A stretch of DNA of 64,000 bases from Marinobacter orientalis (lineage in GTDB: Bacteria > Pseudomonadota > Gammaproteobacteria > Pseudomonadales > Oleiphilaceae), in assembly GCF_004792665.1 (NCBI RefSeq), contig NZ_SRZX01000001.1, forward strand, positions 1,178,001 through 1,242,000, read 5' to 3'. The position numbers and the translations under genes are program-made. Shown piece by piece: positions 24,326 to 32,853 of this stretch. Each line of letters starts with the position of its first letter. Position 1 is the stretch's first letter. Below the pieces are notes generated by a model. That model made no database searches, was not told the origin of the DNA, and was given only the letters and a program-made list of their open reading frames with translations.

Positions 24326-26812
24326 ATGCTCCCAATCAACCAGATAATCCCGGACCTACTAAAAACCCTGGAATCCGAAACAACGGTCCTGCTCCAGGCC
24401 CCACCGGGTGCCGGTAAGACCACCAGGGTCCCGCTGGCGTTACTGGATGCACCGTGGCGGCAAGGCCGCAGGATTCTGATGCTGGAACCGAGAAGGCTGG
24501 CGGCCAGGTCTGCGGCACGGTACATGGCCGGGCAGATGGGGGAGAAGCCGGGACAGACGGTAGGGTATCGAACGCGGTTGGATACACGGGTGACCGCTGC
24601 TACCGTGATTGAAGTGGTCACCGAAGGCATTCTTACACGCCTGATCCAGAATGATCCGGCTCTGGAAGACTACGCCGCGGTTATTTTCGACGAATTTCAT
24701 GAGCGTTCGCTGCAAGCCGATCTGGGCCTGGCACTGGTACGCGAGTCACGACAGGCCTTGCGGGAGGATCTGCGGGTGATCGTGATGTCGGCAACCCTGG
24801 ATACCGCACCGATTGCCCGCTTGCTGGGTGACGTGCCGGTGCTGACCAGTGAGGGGCGGACGTTTCCGGTGGAGGTGGTTTACCGGCCGATGCCCCGCAA
24901 TGGCCGGGTAGTGGATCAGGTGGTGTCGGTGATTTCCGAAGCATTGGCGCAGCAGACCGGGTCACTGTTGGTTTTCCTGCCCGGGGCTGGCGAGATCCGG
25001 CGCGCCGAGAGGCTGCTTAGACAATCCGGGGACCGGATGGGCAGCCATGTTATTGTGGCGCCGCTTTACGGCAGCCTGAAGAGCGACGAACAGGACCGGG
25101 CCATTTCGCCGGCGCCTGAGGGTTATCGCAAAGTGGTTCTGGCAACGGCCATTGCCGAATCCAGCCTCACCATCGAAGGCATACGGGTGGTCATCGACAG
25201 TGGCCAGCAGCGCCGGGCAGTGTTCGATGCCAACAGTGGCATGACACGGCTGGCGACCGGCCGGGTATCCAGAGCCTCGGCGGAACAGCGCAAGGGGCGG
25301 GCGGGCCGCATTGAGCCCGGTGTCTGTTACCGGCTGTGGAGCGAGGCTGCACAGTTTGGTCTGGCGGATTTTACTCCGCCGGAAATACAGCAGGCCGACC
25401 TCGCCCCTCTGGTGCTGGAACTGGCAAAGTGGGGTGCCCGGTCACCCGATCAGCTGGACTGGATCGATCCGCCTCCCGCAGCGCACTGGCAACAGGCGGT
25501 GGAGTTGCTGCGATGGCTGGACATGCTCGATTCCGACGGAGCGATCACCGGACACGGCAGCGCCGCCCGTGATATGGGCGTGCACCCACGGCTGGCCCAT
25601 ATGATTCTGCGGGGCCGCGAGATTGGCCATGACTACCTTGCAGCAGAACTTGCGGCTCTGCTGGAAGAGCGGGACCTCGCGGGGCGGTCTGCCGGGGCCG
25701 ACATGCAGGAGCGGGTGCGGATACTTCGTGGTCAGGGGCCCCGTCATGGTGTTGATGCCGCCCGAGTGCAAGCGATCGGCAAGGCGGTGTCACGGCTGAC
25801 GGGTAGTCTGCAACGCCCGCGGAATTTACCCACGGATGACGAGGTGGGCCGTTTGCTGGCCCTGGCCTACCCGGACCGGGTGGCCCGCAAGCGCCGCGGG
25901 GACGCTCCCCGTTACCAGCTCAGCAACGGGCGCGGTGCGGCCCTCCGGGATGACGACCCGCTGGCCCGGCATCAATGGCTGGCGACGGCCGAGCTGGATG
26001 GCGGGGCCAGGGAAGCCACGATCTATCTCGCCGCATCCGTTGATCCAGCGCTACTGGAGCAGGATCTTGCGAGTCATATTGATGAACGGGACGAAGCGCT
26101 CTGGGATGACACCCGTGGCACAGTGGTGGCACGCCGTGTAAAAAGACTGGGGCAGCTGGTCCTGGAAGAGACGGCCCTGCCTGCTCCGTCTGCTGAACTG
26201 ATGCAGCAGGGCCTGTTGGCGGCCGTGCGCAAAAAAGGCCTTAAAAGCCTGCCGTGGACGGCAGCCGCTGAACAGTGGCTTGCCCGGGTTGGTCTGCTTG
26301 CTCACTGCTTCCCCGATGACTGGCCGGACATCACTGAGCGCTGGCTGGCAGACAACCTGGAAACCTGGCTCGGCCCTTTCCTGGCAGGGATGAGCCGCTG
26401 GCGCGACCTGGAAAAGCTCAACCTGAACCAGGCCCTTGCCAGCCTGCTGGATTACCAGCAACAAAAGACGCTGGACGAGCTGGCGCCGACCCGCCTGACT
26501 ATCCCTACCGGCCAGACGGTAACGCTGGACTATACGGCGGAAAACGGGCCGGTGCTCGCGGCCAAACTGCAGGCGCTGTTCGGCTGGACACAGACCCCGA
26601 CTGTGGCGGGCGACCGGGTGCCGGTGGTTATTCACCTGCTCTCGCCGGCACAACGCCCGCTGGCGGTTACGGCAGACCTGGCCAGCTTCTGGCGCAACGC
26701 CTACCCGGAAGTGCGCAAGGACATGCGTGGGCGCTACCCCAGACACCCCTGGCCGGAAGACCCGCTCACCGCCCAGGCGAGCCAGGGAACGAAAAAACGC
26801 CCTGCTCGCTGA
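24326..26812 (+). CDS. hrpB: ATP-dependent helicase HrpB
   Basis: DEAH-box superfamily 2 helicase, 828 residues. Walker A GAGKT lies at 28-32 within PPGAGKTTRVP. The DEAH-type box reads DEFH in IFDEFHERSLQADLGLAL, a known HrpB variant. Motif III is SATLDT, and motif VI is the QRKGRAGR arginine-finger region. The C-terminal HrpB-specific domain is present. Cellular role poorly known. Its 3' end overlaps the convergent neighbour by 47 bp. Confidence 0.95.
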   Translation: MLPINQIIPDLLKTLESETTVLLQAPPGAGKTTRVPLALLDAPWRQGRRILMLEPRRLAARSAARYMAGQMGEKPGQTVGYRTRLDTRVTAATVIEVVTEGILTRLIQNDPALEDYAAVIFDEFHERSLQADLGLALVRESRQALREDLRVIVMSATLDTAPIARLLGDVPVLTSEGRTFPVEVVYRPMPRNGRVVDQVVSVISEALAQQTGSLLVFLPGAGEIRRAERLLRQSGDRMGSHVIVAPLYGSLKSDEQDRAISPAPEGYRKVVLATAIAESSLTIEGIRVVIDSGQQRRAVFDANSGMTRLATGRVSRASAEQRKGRAGRIEPGVCYRLWSEAAQFGLADFTPPEIQQADLAPLVLELAKWGARSPDQLDWIDPPPAAHWQQAVELLRWLDMLDSDGAITGHGSAARDMGVHPRLAHMILRGREIGHDYLAAELAALLEERDLAGRSAGADMQERVRILRGQGPRHGVDAARVQAIGKAVSRLTGSLQRPRNLPTDDEVGRLLALAYPDRVARKRRGDAPRYQLSNGRGAALRDDDPLARHQWLATAELDGGAREATIYLAASVDPALLEQDLASHIDERDEALWDDTRGTVVARRVKRLGQLVLEETALPAPSAELMQQGLLAAVRKKGLKSLPWTAAAEQWLARVGLLAHCFPDDWPDITERWLADNLETWLGPFLAGMSRWRDLEKLNLNQALASLLDYQQQKTLDELAPTRLTIPTGQTVTLDYTAENGPVLAAKLQALFGWTQTPTVAGDRVPVVIHLLSPAQRPLAVTADLASFWRNAYPEVRKDMRGRYPRHPWPEDPLTAQASQGTKKRPAR

Positions 26813-27617
26813 TCCCGCCCGTCACCAGGGACTCCGGAACGGTTTCGAAATAGATGTTGCGGGGTGTAATCCAGTCCCCTTCCGGTGCGTGCAATTCGTT
26901 CACCGGCATTTCTTCCAGAGTGACGTCGGCGCTGGCCTGATCACTGTGTCTGAAACTGTCTCCAAGCACCCAGAACGGCTTGTGGTGGGCGCGGGCGGCC
27001 AGGGCGAGCAGGCGGGTTCCACTTTTATTGATGAAATGACCATCCCCCAGCCAGGTATCGCAACCAGTGATCACCACATCTGCCCGGGTTATAAACAGAC
27101 CCATCTGGGCATCGGTAATCAGCGTGACCGGCACGCCAAGATCGTTGAGGGCGAGTGCCAGCTGGTGACCTTCCAGGCCCGGACTGCTCTGGGTACAGAT
27201 GACAGAGAACCGGTGCTGGTTTTGAGCGAGCAGACGAAACAGTCCCAGCACCACCGAGCTGGCGCTGTGAGTCATAATGACGGCATTGGCTGGAACCTGC
27301 TGGCGGGCATACGCTGCTATGGCCGCACTGGCGTTTTCCAGCTCATGGGCGATCTGGTCAACCGCAGCCAGTGGCGTGTCCCCATTCTCCAGCAGCGATT
27401 GCACCCTGGTCATGGCGTTGCCAATCACAATCATACTGGGGCGGGCTTCGCGGAGTTCGTCGAGCAACGGCGCCAAATCGCTGGCGGCAGGGTCCGTCGC
27501 CTTCACATACGCTGCCAGGTCCTTGAGCGTCGTCAGCGCCAGCTCCGTGGCCCCGGACTCGTAATCCTCCCGGAGCCTGTTCAGTAGTGCCTTTGCTCTG
27601 TCGTCAAAACGGGTCAT
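26766..27617 (-). CDS. eIF-2B alpha/beta/delta-like protein (sugar-phosphate isomerase fold)
   Basis: A 283-residue member of the translation initiation factor 2B subunit family, which in bacteria and archaea includes methylthioribose-1-phosphate and ribose-1,5-bisphosphate isomerases. VIMTHSASSVVLG, ITDAQMGLFI, DVVITGCDTWLGDG and FINKSGTRLLALAA are diagnostic. The substrate is not evident. ATG 27617 has AAGGAG nine bases upstream, better than the ORF's far upstream start. Confidence 0.8.
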   Translation of the reverse strand: MTRFDDRAKALLNRLREDYESGATELALTTLKDLAAYVKATDPAASDLAPLLDELREARPSMIVIGNAMTRVQSLLENGDTPLAAVDQIAHELENASAAIAAYARQQVPANAVIMTHSASSVVLGLFRLLAQNQHRFSVICTQSSPGLEGHQLALALNDLGVPVTLITDAQMGLFITRADVVITGCDTWLGDGHFINKSGTRLLALAARAHHKPFWVLGDSFRHSDQASADVTLEEMPVNELHAPEGDWITPRNIYFETVPESLVTGGISEQGVFSFPGSPGR

Positions 27618-27681
27618 TGCAGCCACTCCTTGCCATTCAAAACCCAAGGGTAGCAGCGAGAGCAGCGGCTGTCCGCGAGGC

Positions 27682-28050
27682 TTATTCAATCACCGTGCGG
27701 CTGGTTTCCAGATAGGTTTCGCCGTAGTTGGTAACTCCCTGGATATCGGCGCTTTCCGAGGCCAGGTGGACTTCTTCCAGGGTAACCGCCAGCCCGTTAA
27801 ACTCCTCGTTGATCACACCGAGAGCATTTTCCAGGGTATAGGTGAGCTGATGAATCTCGTTCATGGCTTCCGGGGTCAGTTCTCCGTCCAGGATCTTCTC
27901 CAGCTTTTTGTTGTACTCCGAGAAATTGGCCACGGCCTCTTTCAGGTTTGCAGATTTCCTGCCTTCGAAGTGCTCAACCTCGTCAGCAAACGAGGAGAAT
28001 GGCAAAGCCAGGGCAGTACAGGTAAACAGCGCCATGATTTGTTTTCTCAT
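27682..28050 (-). CDS. DUF6746 family secreted protein
   Basis: A 122-residue protein with a signal peptide (KQIMALFTCTALALPFSSFA) and a helical mature part. EHFEGRKSANLKEAVANF and IHQLTYTLENALGVINEE resemble the DUF6746 pattern; cytochrome b562-like helices are an alternative, but no heme ligands are assignable. ATG 28050 has AGGAG eight bases upstream. A Fur-box-like sequence lies in its promoter region, and the next gene upstream is divergent. Confidence 0.7.
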   Translation of the reverse strand: MRKQIMALFTCTALALPFSSFADEVEHFEGRKSANLKEAVANFSEYNKKLEKILDGELTPEAMNEIHQLTYTLENALGVINEEFNGLAVTLEEVHLASESADIQGVTNYGETYLETSRTVIE

Positions 28051-28073
28051 AACGTTTTCTCCTTGTCGATATA

Positions 28074-28092
28074 TTGAATGATAATAATTCGC
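28074..28092 (-). promoter_or_regulatory. Possible Fur box upstream of the DUF6746 gene
   Basis: TTGAATGATAATAATTCGC matches the 19-base E. coli Fur consensus at 13 positions, including nine contiguous central ones (AATGATAAT). It is 24 bp upstream of the start codon. It could imply iron-regulated expression, but the AT-rich setting makes chance matches possible. Confidence 0.35.
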
Positions 28093-28201
28093 GTTCAAGA
28101 TTAGGGCAAGTTTGTTTTGGTGGCAATGATTTCTGTCAGTTTTTGGTGTCTGGCTTCTGGGTGTCTGGCTTCCGGTAAGACTGGGGATTTTGGTGGGGAT
28201 C

Positions 28202-28283
28202 GGGGTGGTGGGGGTATTTTTCCTTGGGAATGGAACTCGCTTCGCTCAGACACCCATTCCTGGCGGAAAAATACCCCTCCCCC
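28202..28283 (-). repeat. Hairpin repeat copy R5 (GTGTCTGAGCG family)
   Basis: Arms GGTGGTGGGGGTATTTTTCC and GGAAAAATACCCCTCCCCC surround an inner GGGAATGG / CCCATTCC stem. The core is in reverse orientation (AACTCGCTTCGCTCAGACAC at 28233-28252). It lies in the 401-bp region between two divergent genes, so it is not simply a 3'-end terminator. No gene is seen in the rest of the gap. Confidence 0.87.
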
Positions 28284-28451
28284 AACTCCAGCAGTCCAAC
28301 CAAGCCAGCACCATTGCACCTCAAAACACCGTATATATGCGCATATCCGCACCCCGGAAAAAGCCCGATGATCGCGCCAATGACGGGTGCTGCAGCGTTG
28401 CTGTGGTGCCCTTTTTTGTGTCTGTTTGTTCCGTGGAGGGAAACGCTGTTC

Positions 28452-29627
28452 ATGACCGAGTCTGCCAATGCTGTGATCGCTGATTACTATGACGCTGAGA
28501 CCTTTGCCCGTATCAAGGCTTTTGCCGATACAAAGGAAACGCCGTGCGTGGTGATCGACACCGCTACCATCGACCGCCAGTACAATGAACTGGTGGAAGG
28601 CTTTCCCTACGCCAACGTCTACTATGCGGTCAAGGCCAACCCGGCCCCGCAGGTTCTGACCATGCTCCGGGACAAGGGGGCCAGCTTCGATATTGCGTCT
28701 GTGTATGAACTCGAGAAAGTCATGGCCCTGGGGGTAACCGCTGACCGAATCAGCTACGGCAACACGATCAAGAAATCCAGGGACATCCGTACCTTCTACG
28801 AGAAGGGCGTGCGCCTTTACGCTACCGACTCCGAAGCGGACCTGCGCACCATCGCCAAGGCAGCTCCGGGTTCGAAGGTGTATGTGCGCATCCTGACCGA
28901 AGGCACCCTGACCGCCGACTGGCCGCTGTCCCGCAAGTTCGGCTGCCAGACGGACATGGCCATGGACCTGCTGATCCTGGCCCGCGATCTGGGACTGGTG
29001 CCTTACGGCGTATCCTTCCACGTGGGCTCCCAGCAACGGGAAATCGGCGCGTGGGATGCGGCCCTGGGCAAGGTAAAAGTGATTTTCGAGCGCCTGAAGG
29101 AAGAAGATGGCATTGAACTGCAGATGATCAACATGGGCGGCGGCTTCCCGGCCAACTACATCACCCGCACCAATGACCTGAAAACCTACGCTGAGGAAAT
29201 TTACCGTTTCCTGCGTGAGGATTTCGGCGATACCTTACCTGAAATTATTATCGAACCCGGCCGTTCATTGATCTCCAATGCGGGCATTCTGATCAGTGAA
29301 GTGGTGCTGATTTCCCGCAAATCCCGAACGGCTCTGCATCGCTGGGTCTTCACCGATGTCGGTAAATTTGGCGGCCTGATCGAAACCCTGGACGAATCCA
29401 TCAAATTCCCGATCTGGACAGAGAAATCCGGTGAAGGCGAAGACTGTGTGATTGCCGGTCCCACCTGCGACAGCGCCGACATAATGTATGAGCACCATAA
29501 ATACCCGCTGCCGCTGAACCTGGCCATTGGCGACAGAATGTACTGGCTGTCCACAGGCGCATACACCACAACCTACAGTGCCATAGAGTTCAACGGGTTC
29601 CCCCCGTTAAAGGACTATTACATCTAA
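28452..29627 (+). CDS. speC: Ornithine/lysine decarboxylase, alanine-racemase fold (group IV)
   Basis: PLP enzyme decarboxylating ornithine to putrescine, the eukaryote-like type used by Pseudomonas. 391 residues. YYAVKANPAPQVL carries the Schiff-base lysine, SFHVGSQQ and NMGGGFPANY are barrel signatures, EPGRSLI binds the phosphate, and GPTCDSADIMYE gives the catalytic cysteine and aspartate. ATG 28452 has GGAGGG upstream; the open frame extends into repeat R5, which is non-coding. Lysine specificity is not excluded. Confidence 0.88.
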   Translation: MTESANAVIADYYDAETFARIKAFADTKETPCVVIDTATIDRQYNELVEGFPYANVYYAVKANPAPQVLTMLRDKGASFDIASVYELEKVMALGVTADRISYGNTIKKSRDIRTFYEKGVRLYATDSEADLRTIAKAAPGSKVYVRILTEGTLTADWPLSRKFGCQTDMAMDLLILARDLGLVPYGVSFHVGSQQREIGAWDAALGKVKVIFERLKEEDGIELQMINMGGGFPANYITRTNDLKTYAEEIYRFLREDFGDTLPEIIIEPGRSLISNAGILISEVVLISRKSRTALHRWVFTDVGKFGGLIETLDESIKFPIWTEKSGEGEDCVIAGPTCDSADIMYEHHKYPLPLNLAIGDRMYWLSTGAYTTTYSAIEFNGFPPLKDYYI

Positions 29628-29641
29628 GCCAGAGGTAAGGA

Positions 29642-29727
29642 CGTGGGGTGGGGGTAAATTTTCCGCCAGAAATGGGTGTCTGAGCGCAGCGAGTTCCATT
29701 TCCAAGGAAAACTTACCCCCACCCCGC
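29642..29727 (+). repeat. Hairpin repeat copy R6 (GTGTCTGAGCG family)
   Basis: Arms GTGGGGTGGGGGTAA and TTACCCCCACCCCGC, inner AGAAATGG / CCATTTC, and core GTGTCTGAGCGcAGCGAGTT. It begins 15 bp after the speC stop and ends 39 bp before the convergent MFS stop, a position suitable for a two-way terminator. Confidence 0.88.
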
Positions 29728-29765
29728 GGCCCGGCACAGCGCTGATCAATGGCACCAAAAAAGGG

Positions 29766-30968
29766 TCAACCTTCAGAGTGGCCCTTTTGCCGTCTCAGGT
29801 CCAGAGTAAAGGCCAGTGGAAGCACCAGAACACAATAGGCAACTATGAAACCTACCGCATAGCGGGCGTCATCGCTCCAGTCAGCCAGTAATCCACCGAT
29901 CATGGGAACCGAAAAAGCCATCGTGTAGCCCACCAGGAAATTACCCGCCGACAGGCGACCGGTTTCATTTGATGCCACCAGCACAGGTGGTAATGCCACC
30001 AGTAAGATCAGCAGAATACCGGCCGTAAAGCTCATTAATGTTGCGCTCGCGATGGCCCACCAGCCGGTAAACAACAAGGTGCCGATGGTACCGATAATGC
30101 TAAGGGTGGCTGTCACAATGATGGGAAACTTCCGCCCTACCCAGTATCTCGCCATTTTCAGCATCACCAACGATGCAATCACCTGGGCAAAGTTGTACCA
30201 GAACAATGCATCCGCCAGCATTTCGAAGTTGCCCTGCTGTTTCAGAAGACTGCCCATGTAGGCGTTGAGACCGAAGAACATGGAACCAGACAGGCCCAGT
30301 AAAAGGCCGATTTTCAGGGTGAGAGGGTTTTTCCAGTCGGGCAGCCACGCCGGTTTTTTTACCGGCCGTGTCATTTCTCTCCGCGGCAGGAACAGGGCAG
30401 CGGCCACCAGTAAGGCCGGCAGTGACCAGGCCAGCAGGGTGGCCCGCCAGCTGCCGTCCATCAACGGCATCAATACCGGCAGGGTGATACCGGCGCCGAT
30501 GAATTCGCCCATCAACATGCCGTTCATGTAGATGGCGGAACCAATGGCGAGATGGTGGGGTTCCAGCCACCTGGGCAACAAAGCAGGCAGAGAGGGCTGC
30601 ATCATGGCAATGCCCAGGCCCATGACTGCGCTGGCCAGCATCAGTGTGATGGTATCCGGCGACAGGCCCCGCCCGGCGGAGCCGATGACCATGATCACCA
30701 TGGCAAAAGCCAGGGTGTTCCGTGGCCCCAGCCGTGCGATGGCCAGGGAACCAGGCATGGAACCGAGGGCCAACATCAGTATCGGCAGGGTGGTGAGTGC
30801 GCCGGTGAGAGCCTGCGACAGGCCCAGTTCGTCGCTGATGAACGGGGCAAGGGGCGGCGCTACCAGTATCGGTATGCGCAGGTAAACACCGGCCAGCCAA
30901 AGCAGCACCGCCACCGGGAGCAGCTTTGCTACCGGTGGCGGTGCTGTAATCTGTGAAGCGTCAGCCAC
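29766..30968 (-). CDS. MFS transporter, CynX/NimT family
   Basis: A 400-residue major facilitator protein with about 12 helices. The N-terminal GVYLRIPILVAPPLAPFISDELGLS resembles the CynX/NimT branch (cyanate and nitroimidazole-type transporters, mostly uncharacterised). It starts 11 bp after ectC on the same strand, so the two are almost certainly co-transcribed. A role in moving ectoine, its precursor or a related solute is a guess from this pairing. Confidence 0.82.
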   Translation of the reverse strand: MADASQITAPPPVAKLLPVAVLLWLAGVYLRIPILVAPPLAPFISDELGLSQALTGALTTLPILMLALGSMPGSLAIARLGPRNTLAFAMVIMVIGSAGRGLSPDTITLMLASAVMGLGIAMMQPSLPALLPRWLEPHHLAIGSAIYMNGMLMGEFIGAGITLPVLMPLMDGSWRATLLAWSLPALLVAAALFLPRREMTRPVKKPAWLPDWKNPLTLKIGLLLGLSGSMFFGLNAYMGSLLKQQGNFEMLADALFWYNFAQVIASLVMLKMARYWVGRKFPIIVTATLSIIGTIGTLLFTGWWAIASATLMSFTAGILLILLVALPPVLVASNETGRLSAGNFLVGYTMAFSVPMIGGLLADWSDDARYAVGFIVAYCVLVLPLAFTLDLRRQKGHSEG

Positions 30969-30979
30969 GGGGGCCGGGC

Positions 30980-31375
30980 TTAAATGTCGCTGGTATCCAG
31001 AGTATAGGCGCCATCTTCGTCATGGACTTCACGGCCGGTAACCGGCGGGTTGAAGGCGCAGATCAGGCGCATGTCTTCGGTGCCACCGCGGAGTGTATGG
31101 GGGTCGTTCTTGTCCAGTGCGTACAGAGTACCGTCAGAAATCTCGTGGGTTTCACCGGTCTTTTTATCGTGGATGGTACCGTTGCCGGCAACGCAGTAGA
31201 CCGCTTCCAGGTGGTTTTTATACCACAGGTTCAATTCTGCGCCGGCAGGAATAATGGTCTCGTGGAACGAAAAACCCATGCCATCCTTCTTGAGCAGCAT
31301 GCGGCGGCTGGTCCAGCCCGGCCCGGTTACTTCGCGGTCGGTGCCGATGATGTCCTCAACTCGTACAATCTTCAT
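30980..31375 (-). CDS. ectC: Ectoine synthase
   Basis: Cupin enzyme cyclising N-gamma-acetyl-2,4-diaminobutyrate to the compatible solute ectoine. 131 residues, full length. [15 protein letters not shown] at the N-terminus and the iron-ligand positions known from EctC structures are present: Glu in LEAVYCV, Tyr in TLYALDK and His in NDPHTLR. ectA, ectB and the dedicated aspartokinase are not beside it. Its only operon partner is the MFS gene. The start ATG 31375 has a GAGGG ribosome site. Confidence 0.93.
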   Translation of the reverse strand: MKIVRVEDIIGTDREVTGPGWTSRRMLLKKDGMGFSFHETIIPAGAELNLWYKNHLEAVYCVAGNGTIHDKKTGETHEISDGTLYALDKNDPHTLRGGTEDMRLICAFNPPVTGREVHDEDGAYTLDTSDI

Positions 31376-31425
31376 ACATATCCCTCGTTAATTTATGGAG
31401 CAGTTTTACAGTATACACATCACGG

Positions 31426-32853
31426 TCAGCTTCGGTTCAACCGCCAATCGTCGTAGGCGCCCATGGCCTGCTCAATGGCGGCAGCCAGTGCCAGCCGGGC
31501 TTTATCATCCAGTGCCCGCTGTTTACGACAGCGTTCAAAGGCGCGATGAATGATCTTGCGGTTAGCCCGGTCCAGATGCTCCAACCAGTGGTTGTTCGCC
31601 GGTGCCAGATCAAGCAATTCGCGACCGGCGTGATTCCGGTGGCTGATATACCACCAATGATTTATCGCCCTCCCCAATACAACATAGCCGAACTGGCTGT
31701 CCTGTACAGGGCCAAAAGTGGCTGTTCTGAGTCCGTTGGTCAGTACTCCGGTGTTGAGCACCGGCAAAGTCAGGCGGTCACCGTAAAAATAGCTGCCCGC
31801 AGCGCCGATCAATCCGCCAACCAGGGCGCCTGCTCCCAATGAATGACCCAGCGCCAGCGCATCGACACTGGCACCACCCATGGCCCCGGCCCCGAACCCG
31901 GCTGTTGCCAGGTAACCCCGGTTAACACCCCAGGCCTTGCGGCTGTCCTCGCTGAACAGGTCATGCTCATTGTGCCACTCCAGTTCGGCTTCCTGGCGCT
32001 CAACGCGATGATGCTCGTAAAGTTTTTCGATGGCAATTCGCAGATGCTGTTCCCGTTTGCGCTGGTTATGGTACCAGCTGTTTCGCAACTGCCTGGCCAG
32101 CTCCTCGTCGGAGATTGCGCTGGCCTGGCGGGCAGTGAGGGTCCGCTTTTCGCGAAACGACATCATCTCTTCCAGGGTGCGGGCAATCATTGCAGCTGCT
32201 TCGCTGCGGCGTTGGCGGCGCTGGGCCAGGAGAAAGGCCGTTGCCTGTTCCAGGGGCTGCTCCCAGTCGGGTTCCAGCTGGCCAAACGCCCGCAGCAGGC
32301 TGATGTGCTGCTCGAAGGGGGCGCTAACGGCATCGAATTTACGCACAACCTGGAAGAACTGGCCAAGCGCCCTTACCCAGGTGTCGCTGTAATCATCCTC
32401 GCCAATGCTGTTGATCAGTGCCAGGCTCGGCCGTCCGGTCCAGCGCAGGATGGTCATTTCAGCCTCGTGCTGCGCGCTGTAGGGCACAGAGCCGTCGACC
32501 ACGTAAATGATTCCGGCGCCTTCGGTCAGCGGTGTCAGCAACTCGCACTCATCGGTGAATCCGCCATCGTCACGATGCTGGATAACAAAGGCGCGTACGG
32601 TTTCTGCCCTGTCAGAAGCCGATACGCTGTGGGCCTGCAGCCACTCCAGCACCCGCCGGGGACGCTGGAAACCCGGGGTGTCCACCAGGGTGTACAGGGT
32701 TTTGCCATCCACGGTCAGCGGGTATTCCTGGCGCTGGCGGGTCGTCCCCGGTTCCAGGGCAATGGCGATGGCATCATTCTGGGACAGGGTGGCCACGATG
32801 CTGGATTTTCCCTTGTTGGGGTGGCCAACCACAGCGAATACGGGGGCAGTCAT
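31426..32853 (-). CDS. DUF3482 / YeeP-like P-loop GTPase
   Basis: A 475-residue protein with an N-terminal GTPase domain: G1 GHPNKGKS at 10-17, G3 VDTPGF, and a degenerate G4 (INSIGEDD instead of NKxD). A glycine-rich hydrophobic region lies near the C-terminus (GAGAMGGASVDALALGHSLG...), probably membrane-inserting. It forms an ATGA overlap with the upstream DUF2868 gene, a pairing common in proteobacteria. Function unknown. Confidence 0.82.
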   Translation of the reverse strand: MTAPVFAVVGHPNKGKSSIVATLSQNDAIAIALEPGTTRQRQEYPLTVDGKTLYTLVDTPGFQRPRRVLEWLQAHSVSASDRAETVRAFVIQHRDDGGFTDECELLTPLTEGAGIIYVVDGSVPYSAQHEAEMTILRWTGRPSLALINSIGEDDYSDTWVRALGQFFQVVRKFDAVSAPFEQHISLLRAFGQLEPDWEQPLEQATAFLLAQRRQRRSEAAAMIARTLEEMMSFREKRTLTARQASAISDEELARQLRNSWYHNQRKREQHLRIAIEKLYEHHRVERQEAELEWHNEHDLFSEDSRKAWGVNRGYLATAGFGAGAMGGASVDALALGHSLGAGALVGGLIGAAGSYFYGDRLTLPVLNTGVLTNGLRTATFGPVQDSQFGYVVLGRAINHWWYISHRNHAGRELLDLAPANNHWLEHLDRANRKIIHRAFERCRKQRALDDKARLALAAAIEQAMGAYDDWRLNRS

